From positions 62,001 through 126,000 of the forward strand of contig NZ_JAIWJA010000002.1 of NCBI RefSeq assembly GCF_020515695.1: a stretch of DNA of 64,000 bases, in the 5' to 3' direction. Shown here in pieces: positions 47,462 through 55,841 of this stretch (position 1 is its first letter; every line of letters begins with the position of its first letter). Made by a program: the position numbers and the translations under genes. The notes under the pieces were generated by a model. That model was not told where the DNA came from and made no database searches. It saw only the letters and a list, made by a program, of their open reading frames with translations. The DNA is from Pseudomonas sp. MWU16-30317. Lineage in GTDB: Bacteria; Pseudomonadota; Gammaproteobacteria; Pseudomonadales; Pseudomonadaceae.

Positions 47462-48157
47462 ATGAACGACTATGTGATTGCTCCCCCGGCAGTGAGCAGC
47501 CTGCCCGTGGACGGCAGCACTCAGCGGTTTCCCGTGGCGCGAGTTTTCTGCCTGGGCCGCAACTATCTGTGGGGCGACGCCGTGGCCGCGCCACGCAGCT
47601 TTCCGCTGTTTTTCATGAAGCCCGCCAGTGCCGTGGTCGAAGCCACCGCGCGCGTGGACTTCCCGGTACAGACCGACGAGTTCTGCCCGGAAATCGAATT
47701 GGTCGTGGCGATCGGTATCGGCGGCGTGGATATCCCCGAGGCGCGCGCGCTGGAGCACGTGTGGGGTTACGCCGCAGGGCTGGACATGACGCGCCGCGAT
47801 CTGCAGATGGCGGCCAAGGCTGCCGGCCAGCCGTGGGAGGCCGCCAAGGCGTTCGATGCCTCGGCGCCGGTCACGGCCATCGTGCCCAGCGCCCGTATTG
47901 GCCATCCCCAACAAGGGGCGTTGTGGCTGGCGGTCAATGGCGTCGAGCGCCAGCGCTCCGATCTCGAGGCGCAGATCTGGTCGGTCGCCGAGGTGGTTAG
48001 CCAGCTGTCACGCTCGCTGCGCCTGGAGGCGGGCGACTTGATCATGACCGGCACGCCACCGGGGGTCGAGCCGCTGCAGCCGGGCGATCTGATCAGCGCA
48101 GGCATTGAGGGTATCGCCAGATTGCAAGTGCGCGTGGGCCAACGGCCCACACGCTGA
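47462..48157 (+). CDS. Fumarylacetoacetate hydrolase (FAH) family protein
   Basis: 231 residues with the FAH metal-binding motif EIELVVAIG (E-x-E) and the entry pattern FCLGRNYLWGDA..PLFFMKPASAVV. The late LIMTGTPPGVEPLQPGD is also typical. Members hydrolyse or dehydrate acylpyruvates and 2-keto-3-deoxy acids. The ATG at 47462 has AAGGA at good spacing; an ATG two codons earlier overlaps that site. It lies 115 bases after the transporter and before an SDR, consistent with one catabolic unit. Confidence 0.88.
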   Translation: MNDYVIAPPAVSSLPVDGSTQRFPVARVFCLGRNYLWGDAVAAPRSFPLFFMKPASAVVEATARVDFPVQTDEFCPEIELVVAIGIGGVDIPEARALEHVWGYAAGLDMTRRDLQMAAKAAGQPWEAAKAFDASAPVTAIVPSARIGHPQQGALWLAVNGVERQRSDLEAQIWSVAEVVSQLSRSLRLEAGDLIMTGTPPGVEPLQPGDLISAGIEGIARLQVRVGQRPTR

Positions 48158-48192
48158 AGCTTTGATCATTTTTACGCCAAGGAGTCATCACA

Positions 48193-48963
48193 ATGTCCAA
48201 CAACACTGATTCTTCCGCAAAAATCGCGCTGGTCACCGGCGCCGGCAGCGGGGTCGGTCGCGCCGTGACGCTCGCCTTGATGGCTGACGGTTATCGTCTG
48301 GCTCTGGCCGGGCGCCGCCCCGAGCCGCTGCAGACACTGGTCGAGGAGATCCGCGCCCAAGGTGGCGAAGCCATCGCCATACCCACGGATGTGCGTGATC
48401 CGGCCAGCGTCGATGCGCTGTTCGCGAGTGTCGAGGAGGTCTATGGCCGCCTCGATGTGATTTTCAACAACGCGGGCATCAACGCCCCCGCAGTGCCGAT
48501 GGACGAACTGCCGGTGCAGAACTGGCTGGACGTCATCAATACCAACGTGACCGGTGTGTACCTGTGCAGCCGCGGCGCCTTCGAACTGATGCGCCGCCAG
48601 CAGCCTCAGGGCGGGCGGATCATCAACAACGGTTCGATCTCGGCCCATACCCCGCGGCCCTTCACCGCGCCCTACACGGCCAGCAAGCATGCGGTGCTGG
48701 GGTTGACCAAGAGCCTGGCGCTGGACGGGCGCGAGTTCAATATCGCCTGCAGCCAGATCGACATCGGCAACGCCCTGACCGAGCTGTCGCAGCGCATGAC
48801 CAAAGGCGTGCGCCAGGCCAACGGCACCATGGCCACCGAGCCCATGTGCGATGTCGAGCACATCGCCGGAGCGGTGCGTTACATGGCTTCGCTGCCGCTG
48901 TCGGCCAACGTGCTGAACATGACGGTGATGGCCACCAACATGCCATTTGTCGGTCGCGGCTGA
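48193..48963 (+). CDS. Short-chain dehydrogenase/reductase (SDR)
   Basis: A 256-residue classical SDR. The NAD(P) loop [17 protein letters not shown] is at about residues 13-29 and NNAGIN at about 92-97. The catalytic serine is in NNGSISAH, and the YxxxK pair is in [11 protein letters not shown]. In this context it probably oxidises a hydroxy group of the imported sugar acid or its product. The ribosome site is AAGGAGT. It lies 26 bases before the next gene on the same strand. Confidence 0.9.
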   Translation: MSNNTDSSAKIALVTGAGSGVGRAVTLALMADGYRLALAGRRPEPLQTLVEEIRAQGGEAIAIPTDVRDPASVDALFASVEEVYGRLDVIFNNAGINAPAVPMDELPVQNWLDVINTNVTGVYLCSRGAFELMRRQQPQGGRIINNGSISAHTPRPFTAPYTASKHAVLGLTKSLALDGREFNIACSQIDIGNALTELSQRMTKGVRQANGTMATEPMCDVEHIAGAVRYMASLPLSANVLNMTVMATNMPFVGRG

Positions 48964-48989
48964 GCCCTTTTCGCCTGGAGATTTCGTTC

Positions 48990-49946
48990 ATGAAGCCTGA
49001 AGTTCTGCAACTTAGCCCCATCCTCATCCCCCATGTGCGCGAGCAGCTTGAAGCCTTGTACACCGTGCATCCCTACTACCTGCAGACCGACAAGCCAGCC
49101 TACCTGCGTGAAGTGGGCGCCAACGTGCGCGGCGTGGTCACCGGCGGCCATACCGGTATTACCCGGGAAGTGATGGCGCAGTTGCCGCAGCTCGAAGTGG
49201 TGGCGGTCAATGGCGTGGGCACTGATGCGGTGGACCTGGCCTATGCCCGCGACCGTGGCATCCATGTCACGGCCACACTGGGGGCCTTGACCGAAGATGT
49301 CGCTGACCTCGCCATGGGGTTGCTGATCGGCGTGTGCCGCGGCCTGTGCACCAGTGACCGCTATGTGCGCAGCGGCCAGTGGGCGACCACCGCCACGCCA
49401 TTGGCGCCCTTGCCCCTGGCGCGTCAGGTCAGCGGCCTGCGCGTGGGCATCGTCGGCATGGGGCGCGTAGGACGTGCGGTGGCCACTCGGGCGGCAGCGT
49501 TTGGCTGCCCGATCAGATACACCGACTTGCGCGCCATGGACGACGTGCCGCACACCTTTGTTGCCGACCTGCTCGAGCTGGCACGGGGCAGCGATGCGCT
49601 CATCGTCGCGGCCGCCGCCGACAAAGCCGAGGGCCTGATCGATGCGGGCGTGCTGGAGGCGCTGGGTGCTGAAGGGTATCTGATCAATGTCGCCCGTGGC
49701 CGGCTGGTCAACGAGCCCGATCTGCTCGCCGCTTTGCAGGCGGGCACTATCGCCGGCGCTGGCCTGGACGTGTTCGTCGATGAACCGCGGGTGCCCGAGA
49801 GCCTGTTTGCCCGCGAGAACGTGGTGCTGCAACCGCACCGCGCCAGCGCGACCGTACAGACCCGCACGCGCATGGGCGAGATGGTACTTGCGAGTCTGGC
49901 GGATGCCTTGGCCGGCAAGGTCCCGGCCAATAGCGTGACGGCCTGA
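48990..49946 (+). CDS. D-isomer specific 2-hydroxyacid dehydrogenase
   Basis: 318 residues. The NAD(P) loop GIVGMGRVGRAVATRA is at about 155-170, the catalytic Arg in NVARGRLVNEPDLL, the Glu in DVFVDEPRVPESL and the catalytic His in VVLQPHRASATVQT. This is the glyoxylate/hydroxypyruvate/2-ketogluconate reductase group. The ATG at 48990 has TGGAG upstream. It ends the module, 13 bases from the convergent DUF1244 gene. The exact substrate cannot be read from sequence. Confidence 0.9.
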   Translation: MKPEVLQLSPILIPHVREQLEALYTVHPYYLQTDKPAYLREVGANVRGVVTGGHTGITREVMAQLPQLEVVAVNGVGTDAVDLAYARDRGIHVTATLGALTEDVADLAMGLLIGVCRGLCTSDRYVRSGQWATTATPLAPLPLARQVSGLRVGIVGMGRVGRAVATRAAAFGCPIRYTDLRAMDDVPHTFVADLLELARGSDALIVAAAADKAEGLIDAGVLEALGAEGYLINVARGRLVNEPDLLAALQAGTIAGAGLDVFVDEPRVPESLFARENVVLQPHRASATVQTRTRMGEMVLASLADALAGKVPANSVTA

Positions 49947-49959
49947 GGCGGCGCCGACG

Positions 49960-50256
49960 TTACGCTAGAGGTTTGCCTTTGGCGAACGCGGCGGACTGCT
50001 CGGCGCTCGCTTCTTTCTGATAAAGGGACTTCCACTCGTTATACGGCATGCCGTACACCACCTCGCGGGCGTCATCGAGGCTGACCTCGATGGCGCGCTC
50101 GTCGGCGGCGGCCTTGTACCATTTGGACAGGCAATTGCGGCAAAAGCCCGAGAGGTTCATCAGATCGATGTTCTGCACGTCGGTGCGGTTGCCCAGATGT
50201 GCGACCAGTCGGCGGAACGCGGCGGCTTCGAGCTCCAGGCGTTGTTGATCGGTCAT
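49960..50256 (-). CDS. DUF1244 family protein
   Basis: A 98-residue conserved protein of unknown function. The family signature MNLSGFCRNCLSKWYKAAADE, with its two cysteines spaced CxxC, is present, as is VYGMPYNEWKSLYQ. The domain is widespread in proteobacteria as a small single-domain protein. It is transcribed in the same direction as folM-folE-folX, about 100 bases downstream of folX, and could be read through. The longer frame from 50400 overlaps folX and is rejected. Confidence 0.88.
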   Translation of the reverse strand: MTDQQRLELEAAAFRRLVAHLGNRTDVQNIDLMNLSGFCRNCLSKWYKAAADERAIEVSLDDAREVVYGMPYNEWKSLYQKEASAEQSAAFAKGKPLA

Positions 50257-50359
50257 GTTGGCTCCTCGCGAGCAGCGCCTGTGGCGGCGGCGCTGAAGTG
50301 AATTATCGAAGGCGCGATGATAAGAGTCGCAGGCCGGGGCGGCAATGCCCCAGCGGCGA

Positions 50360-50731
50360 TCAGCGCTGGGCGGCGAGGGTGATCGATACCGATTCGGCAA
50401 AGCGCAGCGCGTGAGGCTTGTCGACCTCGACCTCGGCGTACCGCACGGCCTCGTGCTGCATGACCAGGTCGAGCAACTCCTGAGTCAGGCGCTCGAGCAG
50501 GGCGAAGCGATTGCCCTCGACGTGCTGAATCACCGCCTTGGTGATGGTGCGGTAGTTGAGGGCGTGATCGATGTCGTTGTCGCGCACGGCCTCCTGGGCC
50601 GGGTAGAGGATGGTGAGGTTGATCAGCACATCCTGCTTGTTGACGATCTCGTCTTCGTTGATGCCGATAAACGTGCGCAAGCGCAGATCCTTGACCCGGA
50701 TGCGCGCAGTGCCTGGCTCCAGTTGTGGCAT
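50360..50731 (-). CDS. folX: Dihydroneopterin/dihydromonapterin triphosphate 2'-epimerase FolX
   Basis: A 123-residue enzyme of the FolB/FolX tunnelling fold that epimerises 7,8-dihydroneopterin triphosphate to dihydromonapterin triphosphate. The pattern [29 protein letters not shown] is typical of FolX, and [17 protein letters not shown] ends the fold. Its ATG overlaps the folE stop by one base. With FolE and FolM it makes tetrahydromonapterin, the cofactor of phenylalanine hydroxylase in Pseudomonas. Confidence 0.93.
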   Translation of the reverse strand: MPQLEPGTARIRVKDLRLRTFIGINEDEIVNKQDVLINLTILYPAQEAVRDNDIDHALNYRTITKAVIQHVEGNRFALLERLTQELLDLVMQHEAVRYAEVEVDKPHALRFAESVSITLAAQR

Positions 50732-51294
50732 TAATCGTTACTCCGTCGAATCAATTGCAGAAATTCCTGGCGAGTGGTGCTCGACTCGCGAAAGGCGCCG
50801 AGCATCACCGAGGTATTCATCAGCGAGTTCTGTTTTTCCACGCCGCGCATCATCATGCACATGTGCTTGGCCTCGATCACTACCGCCACGCCGGAAGCTG
50901 CGGTAACGCTCTGTATGGCGTCGGCGATTTCGCGGGTCAGGTTTTCCTGGATCTGCAGACGCCGGGCGAACATGTCGACGATGCGGGCGATTTTCGACAA
51001 CCCCACCACTTTACCCGTTGGAATGTAGGCCACGTGCGCCTTGCCGATAAAGGGCAGCAGGTGATGTTCGCACAACGAGTAGAGCTCGATGTCCTTGACG
51101 ATCACCATCTCGTCGTTGTCGGAGGCGAACAGCGCGCCGTTGACGATCTCCTCGACCGTCTGGCTGTAGCCGTGACACAGGTATTGCATGGCCTTCGCGG
51201 CGCGTTTGGGGGTGTCGCGCAGTCCTTCGCGGTCCGGGTCTTCGCCCAGCTTCTTGAGAATTTCACGGTAGTGGTCTGGCAGATTGGAAGTCAT
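50731..51294 (-). CDS. folE: GTP cyclohydrolase I
   Basis: 187 residues; converts GTP to dihydroneopterin triphosphate, the first step of pterin synthesis. The zinc and substrate residues are seen in [20 protein letters not shown] and [15 protein letters not shown]. It is shorter than E. coli FolE but normal for this Pseudomonas paralogue. It starts 24 bases after folM and overlaps folX. The genome probably holds another folE for folate, since this copy sits in a monapterin operon. Confidence 0.95.
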   Translation of the reverse strand: MTSNLPDHYREILKKLGEDPDREGLRDTPKRAAKAMQYLCHGYSQTVEEIVNGALFASDNDEMVIVKDIELYSLCEHHLLPFIGKAHVAYIPTGKVVGLSKIARIVDMFARRLQIQENLTREIADAIQSVTAASGVAVVIEAKHMCMMMRGVEKQNSLMNTSVMLGAFRESSTTRQEFLQLIRRSND

Positions 51295-51318
51295 CGCAGG
51301 GTCATCCTCGCGGGCGCT

Positions 51319-52017
51319 TTATTTCAGATGGCGGCCGCCGTTGACGGGCAGAGTGGTTCCGGTGACGTAGGGATTGTCGAGCAGATAGCGCAGGCTCTGG
51401 TAGATCACTTCAGCGCCGGGCTCGATGCCCAGGGCCGATTTGCTCAGGGCTTTGGCTCGATAAGCCGCATCGTCATCGGGATTGAACTGGATCAGTGCGG
51501 GGGCGATACCGTTGACCTTGATCGCCGGGGCCAAGCGGGCGGCGAATGACAGGGTCAGGCTATCGAGGCCGGCTTTGCTGGCGCAGTAGCCGATGTGTCG
51601 GGCACTGCCCTTGCGGGTGACATCGTCACTGATATGGATGATGTCGGCCGGGCCGCCGTGCTGGAGCAGCTCGGCGCAGTGCAGGTTGATCAGGTAAGGG
51701 GCGCGCAGGTGCACATTGAGCATGCGTTGCAGCGCGTCCTCGGCGTCGTCGGTCAGCCACAGCGATGCGTTGTGGACGATGGCGCGTAGCGTCGCAGTGG
51801 TGGCCTTGAGCGTGGCAATGAAGGCTTCGATGCCGGCCTCGGTGGCGAAATCGGCAAACAGCGTTTGCGCGCCGGCGGCCTGCAACTGCTTTACCCCAGG
51901 GCGTTCGCTGCGATAGCTGGCGATGACCGGCTGCCCCTGTTCCAGCAGGCGCAGTGCGCAATGCAAACCGATGCGCTGGCTGGCGCCGGTGATCAGAATA
52001 GGGGCGGGGGCAGGCAT
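51319..52017 (-). CDS. folM: Dihydromonapterin reductase FolM
   Basis: A 232-residue SDR that reduces dihydromonapterin to tetrahydromonapterin with NADPH and has weak dihydrofolate reductase activity. It has ITGASQRIGLHCA (cofactor loop) and the YxxxK pair in GYCASKAGLDSL; the C-terminal TGTTLPVNGGRHLK is typical. The ATG at 52017 begins the operon. On the - strand upstream, TTGTAC and TATAAC occur near 52088-52114 but only 15 bp apart, so the promoter is uncertain. Confidence 0.92.
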   Translation of the reverse strand: MPAPAPILITGASQRIGLHCALRLLEQGQPVIASYRSERPGVKQLQAAGAQTLFADFATEAGIEAFIATLKATTATLRAIVHNASLWLTDDAEDALQRMLNVHLRAPYLINLHCAELLQHGGPADIIHISDDVTRKGSARHIGYCASKAGLDSLTLSFAARLAPAIKVNGIAPALIQFNPDDDAAYRAKALSKSALGIEPGAEVIYQSLRYLLDNPYVTGTTLPVNGGRHLK

Positions 52018-52125
52018 GACGGGCTCGTGGTGTGTGCAAAGGGCCGTGGCATCCTGGGGCCGGGTAGCACGGGGTTTGCAGCAAAGTTATACCACTGGCC
52101 AGTCTTGTACAACCTTACCCGTGCA

Positions 52126-52707
52126 TTAGCGTGTGGACGTTGCGGCCTGCACAGGGGACGCTATCGCGGGCTTCGGCGCCGGATGCAACCAGCCGGCCAG
52201 CAGGCGCGAAGAGAGCGGTATGAACCAGCACACCATGATCGGCGTCAGCACCAGGGTGCTGAGCATGATTCGTGGCACCAGGCTCATCTCGCTCAACCAG
52301 TGGCCCAGCAGAAAGTTGAAGGCCAGGTTGACCGGGAAAAACGCCAGCCACACGGCCACGGACTGCTTCCAGCGCGGTGGGTGAGAAGGGTGGGCGACGT
52401 TGCCGAACCAGCCGTCGGTGCCGGCCACGCGGTGCTCGTGGGGCTGGGCGAACAGACCGCTGCCACGCTGTAGCCAGGATTGGCGCGAGGCCGAATGCTC
52501 CCAGGCGTGCAGGGTTGCTTCATCGGCGAAGCGGAAGATGATCTGGAATTCGTCGTCGTCGGGGGGCGGAGCCAGCACGCCGGAACCCAGGTAGCCAGGA
52601 AAGTCGGTGGCCAGGTGTTCGCCTTCGTGCAGCCAGGCAATCAGTTCCTGGTAATGACCTTCGGCAGCGCGGCGCGCGACCATGAGGGTGACGGGTGAGG
52701 TCGACAT
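52126..52707 (-). CDS. Antibiotic biosynthesis monooxygenase (ABM) domain membrane protein
   Basis: 193 residues. The N-terminal ABM ferredoxin-like domain (about 5-95, with YQELIAWLHEG and FQIIFRFADEATLHAWEHS) is joined to a linker and two membrane segments (about 118-138 and 146-170). Such fused proteins are conserved next to the fol genes in Pseudomonas, but their reaction is unknown. Catalytic monooxygenase activity is not implied by the fold. It lies upstream of folM on the same strand, 108 bases away. Confidence 0.85.
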   Translation of the reverse strand: MSTSPVTLMVARRAAEGHYQELIAWLHEGEHLATDFPGYLGSGVLAPPPDDDEFQIIFRFADEATLHAWEHSASRQSWLQRGSGLFAQPHEHRVAGTDGWFGNVAHPSHPPRWKQSVAVWLAFFPVNLAFNFLLGHWLSEMSLVPRIMLSTLVLTPIMVCWFIPLSSRLLAGWLHPAPKPAIASPVQAATSTR

Positions 52708-52929
52708 TGTGTATCTCCGTACGTATCGAGCGTCCTGGGTAAGGGGCTCAAAAAAAGCGCAGCGCCGGGGTGGTGGGCTGTGCTTCAGGGCTGGGCGGCT
52801 GCAGGTAGTGCAGCCATCGGCGATAACGCCTGATCAGACAAGCAAGGATTATTCCGGATTGTGAGGTGTGTTGCAGCATGTATCGGACAGGCCGACGAAT
52901 TCAGCGGCGCTATCCTGCACGAGCGCCAT

Positions 52930-52963
52930 GAGGGTTAGAATGTCGGCACACTCGCTAACCCTC
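52930..52963 (+). promoter_or_regulatory. promoter -10 and 9-bp inverted repeat in the merR leader
   Basis: GAGGGTTAG (52930-52938) and CTAACCCTC (52955-52963) form a perfect inverted repeat 16 bases apart, overlapping a TAGAAT -10 element at 52936-52941. It could be an operator for autoregulation or an RNA hairpin ahead of the start codon at 52977. The rest of the 269-base gap shows nothing clear. Confidence 0.5.
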
Positions 52964-52976
52964 GGTTTTGCCCGCA

Positions 52977-53924
52977 ATGACTGATTTCTCCTCCGATCTG
53001 CGCGATAGTCAGGCTCTGCACAGCGAAGAGCTGTTCCCGATTCGCGAGGTGTCGCGAGTCACGGGTATCAATCCCGTCACGCTGCGGGCCTGGGAGCGGC
53101 GCTACGGTCTGATCCAGCCAACGCGCACTGAAAGCGGGCATCGCTTGTATTCGCGCGCCGATATCGACGACGTCCGTACCGCGCTGATGTGGATCGAGCG
53201 TGGCGTAGCGGTGAGCAAGGTCGGCAAGATTCTTGCCCGCACCCATGGCGCTCATGGCGACAACGCCGAGCAGGGCGGTGCCCGTGCCGAGTGGCATGAG
53301 TGGCAGGCCCAGGTGCGCCGGGCCGTGGCCGCGTTCGATGAGCCACAGCTGGAGCGCATCTACGGCCAGGTGTTCTCCAGCTACCCGCTGGTGGTGGCAT
53401 TTCAGGAAGTGCTGATGCCGGTCTGGCAGACCTTGCTGGGGCGCCAGGAAGGCTACGGGCATACCAGTGAATGGCTGTTTCTTGACAGTTTTCTGCGAGC
53501 CCGTGCCCTGCAGCGTCTGCAGCTTACCCGTGGGCATGGCCAGGCCTGGGTCGTGGTGGTGGCCGCCATGCCCGGGCCGACCCGCGAACTTGAAGTGCTG
53601 GTGGCTGGCTTGATGCTGGCCGGTCCGCAGGTGGACGTCCACGTGCTGGCGTTGGGGCAGCCCTTGAACGAACTGAGCCTGGTGTGCGAGAAGATCCAGC
53701 CCCATGCTCTGGCGCTGTTCTCACATCGCCCGCTCAATGGCGAGCAGCCGCGGCAGTTGCTCAAGCTGGGGATGACGCTCGAGTGCCCGCTGATGCTGAT
53801 GGGCGAGGCTTCCGAGCTGGCGCATGAAGTGCTGATCGGCACGCAGATCGCTTGCCTGGGCGGCGAGGGGCGATTGATGCAGCGACGTCTTTTGCAATAT
53901 CTGGAGGGCCATCTGGATACTTGA
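52977..53924 (+). CDS. MerR family regulator with degenerate B12-binding region (LitR/CarH-like)
   Basis: 315 residues. The MerR winged helix (about 20-88) reads FPIREVSRVTGINPVTLRAWERRYGL, and the C-terminal half (about 108-315) matches the four-helix plus Rossmann cobalamin domains of light regulators. The two residues sets that hold B12 in CarH look altered: after Trp150 the expected Glu-His is Ser-Glu-Trp (164-166), and the lower-ligand motif ExHxxG is RELEVL (203-208). It may act without B12, for example by pairing with a B12-bound paralogue. The ATG at 52977 is preferred to a TTG three codons earlier. Confidence 0.85.
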   Translation: MTDFSSDLRDSQALHSEELFPIREVSRVTGINPVTLRAWERRYGLIQPTRTESGHRLYSRADIDDVRTALMWIERGVAVSKVGKILARTHGAHGDNAEQGGARAEWHEWQAQVRRAVAAFDEPQLERIYGQVFSSYPLVVAFQEVLMPVWQTLLGRQEGYGHTSEWLFLDSFLRARALQRLQLTRGHGQAWVVVVAAMPGPTRELEVLVAGLMLAGPQVDVHVLALGQPLNELSLVCEKIQPHALALFSHRPLNGEQPRQLLKLGMTLECPLMLMGEASELAHEVLIGTQIACLGGEGRLMQRRLLQYLEGHLDT

Positions 53925-54012
53925 GCGAAGGCGTTGCATGTGTACAGGCTTCACCGGTCCCCTCGCCGCCGAACGCGCACCCTTGCCCCCACAGGGTTGA
54001 GCGTGAGTCGTA

Positions 54013-54052
54013 CGCCCACAGGAGCAAAGCTTGCTCGCGAAGAGGCCAGCGG
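54013..54052 (+). repeat. single REP sequence
   Basis: CCACAGGAGCAAAGCTTGCT followed by CGCGAAGAGGCCAGCGG is a REP of the class seen at 24552-24584, in the convergent gap between the merR-like and PilZ-like genes. Confidence 0.7.
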
Positions 54053-54071
54053 ACGCGACACAAAGCGGCGA

Positions 54072-54674
54072 TCAGGCATGCAGCTGAGGATGGCTCAACT
54101 GGTGCTGCTGCAAAATGAATTGCCGCAGGCGCTCGGTTTCCTGTGCGGTATTTTCCTGCAGGCGGTACGCGAACAGGCCATCGGCGGTCTTGCGCTGGCG
54201 CTTGCCTTTCATGGCCATGGCACTGAAGCCGTCTGGCGCGAACCACGCCGACAGTACCAGTGGCGCCGCGCGGTCTCGGGCTTCGATGAGCATACCGTTG
54301 AACGACAGCTCCCGTGCCCACAGGCCAGTCGGCTTGCCGTCATCGCTCTGCAGCGAGACTGGCGTCGCCAGCGTCAAGCGCCACGGGCGAATCATCGGGC
54401 CATCCTCATAAATGGTCGGCGCCCCGAGCTTGATATGCTGGGCGTGAAACTCGTCTTCAACCAGCTGTAGCGGAAAGCTGATCTGCTGGTTTTCGAATTG
54501 TGCCTGGATCGTCACGTGATCCTGGGCCACCAGTCGGGTCAGCAAGTCCTTTATCTGCACACCGCCATTCACCAGCAAGCTGGCCGTGGCATCGCGCACG
54601 TTCAGCTGCGGGTTGTGTTGCATCGTCTGAATGAAGTCCAGCTCATCCTGTGTCAGGAGGGCGTCAGATTGCAT
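54072..54674 (-). CDS. PilZ-like protein
   Basis: A 200-residue protein without signal or membrane segments. The segment MIRPWRL (about residue 110) followed by ARELSFNGMLIEA (about 135-147) resembles the c-di-GMP-binding pattern RxxxR ... (D/N)xSxxG of PilZ domains, with glutamate in the acidic position and an imperfect arginine pair. Assignment to PilZ is therefore tentative. It lies 62 bases downstream of the LOV gene on the same strand, so light input and this protein may work together. The ATG at 54674 is chosen over an upstream in-frame start. Confidence 0.6.
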   Translation of the reverse strand: MQSDALLTQDELDFIQTMQHNPQLNVRDATASLLVNGGVQIKDLLTRLVAQDHVTIQAQFENQQISFPLQLVEDEFHAQHIKLGAPTIYEDGPMIRPWRLTLATPVSLQSDDGKPTGLWARELSFNGMLIEARDRAAPLVLSAWFAPDGFSAMAMKGKRQRKTADGLFAYRLQENTAQETERLRQFILQQHQLSHPQLHA

Positions 54675-54736
54675 GCTCGTGCTCGACAGATAAAAGACGG
54701 AAGGGCGACTATTTCGACCGCAGTTTATCAATTTTG

Positions 54737-55210
54737 TTACGGCCGCTGGTCACCTTCTTGCTGTTCGCCTTGAAGTGCTGCGATTTGCTTTTGAGCCCGC
54801 TCAAGGCTGCGCTCCAGTTCGACGATTCGCTGCCGTGCCGCCACCACGTCGCTGACGTCCTTCTGAATACCGATGTAATAGGTGCGTTGGCTGGCGTCGT
54901 GGCGCACCGGGGTAATGGACAGTTCGTTCCAGAACAGGCTGCCGTCCTTGCGATAGTTGCGCAGAATCTGCCGGCTCGGCTGGCCGTTGTCGATCGCCTC
55001 GCGCAGCGATCGCAAGGCAGCGTCATCCCGTTCGCCGTTCTGCAGGAAGCGACAGTCGCGATACAGGGTTTCATTGGCCGAGTAGCCCGTGAGGCGCTCG
55101 AAGGCCGGATTGGCATAGATAAGGATGTTGTCTTCGCCTTCCTGTTCGGCAATGACGATGCCGTCGTTTGAGGCGTTGACCATCAGCTGTAGCAGATTGG
55201 CATTGATCAT
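54737..55210 (-). CDS. Short LOV (flavin photoreceptor) protein
   Basis: 157 residues from the ATG at 55210: a lone PAS/LOV domain plus a C-terminal coiled coil (about 125-150) and no output domain. The photoactive cysteine is residue 53 in DCRFLQ, NYRKDGSLFWNELS is the flavin-contacting strand pair, and the light-switching Gln is in GIQKDVS. It closely resembles the P. putida proteins PpSB1-LOV and PpSB2-LOV (from memory), including Cys53. Blue light should form an FMN-cysteinyl adduct and change dimer contacts. A GTG six codons earlier is a possible alternative start. Confidence 0.9.
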   Translation of the reverse strand: MINANLLQLMVNASNDGIVIAEQEGEDNILIYANPAFERLTGYSANETLYRDCRFLQNGERDDAALRSLREAIDNGQPSRQILRNYRKDGSLFWNELSITPVRHDASQRTYYIGIQKDVSDVVAARQRIVELERSLERAQKQIAALQGEQQEGDQRP

Positions 55211-55385
55211 CGAGCTTTTTTGCTCCACTGATTGGCCCCTATAGGCGCGATTGAGCGGGTATTGCAGAGGATACGCAAAAACCGGCGGCGCGGATCATGG
55301 CTAACTGCGATTGGCGCGGGGGCATTCGAAGTCTTTCGGGGCAGCTGGTATCATCTGGCGTTTAACCTGTTACAGGACCTGCGCC

Positions 55386-55841
55386 ATGAAAGTCGCTGTG
55401 TTTTCCGGTTCCGTCTACGGTGTGGCCGAAGATGTCGCCCGCCGCGCCGAGTCGCTGTTCAAAGCGGCGGGCTTCGAGGTGTTCTACAGCCCTCGCGCCA
55501 CGCTCGACGAGTTGCTGGGCTTCGCACCCCAAGCGCTGCTGGCAGTAACCTCGACCACGGGCCTGGGTGAATTGCCGGACAGCCTGCAAGAGCTCTACGG
55601 ACAATTGCGTGATCAACTGCCGGCGGCCTTGCGCGGTTTGCCAGGCGCGGTGATCGGCCTTGGCGATGCCAGCTACGACGACACCTACTGCGGCGGCGGC
55701 GAGATCATCCGTGAGCTGTACGCCGAGCTGGGCGTAGAGGAAGTGCAACCGATGCTGCGCCTGGATGCCAGCGAGACGGTCGACCAGGAAGACGATGCCG
55801 AGCCCTGGTTGCAGGCACTCATCGCCCACCTCAAGGGCTGA
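55386..55841 (+). CDS. Flavodoxin
   Basis: 151 residues binding FMN, an electron carrier. The phosphate loop FSGSVYGVAEDVA is at about residues 6-18, and the FMN-contact loops STTGLGELPDSL and GLGDASYDDTYCGGG are typical. A similarly placed flavodoxin in P. aeruginosa (FldP) protects against oxidative stress; orthology is inferred from gene order next to the LysR-lrgAB group. The ATG at 55386 is the only start with family similarity. Its 3' end overlaps the convergent LysR gene by 11 bases. Confidence 0.9.
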   Translation: MKVAVFSGSVYGVAEDVARRAESLFKAAGFEVFYSPRATLDELLGFAPQALLAVTSTTGLGELPDSLQELYGQLRDQLPAALRGLPGAVIGLGDASYDDTYCGGGEIIRELYAELGVEEVQPMLRLDASETVDQEDDAEPWLQALIAHLKG

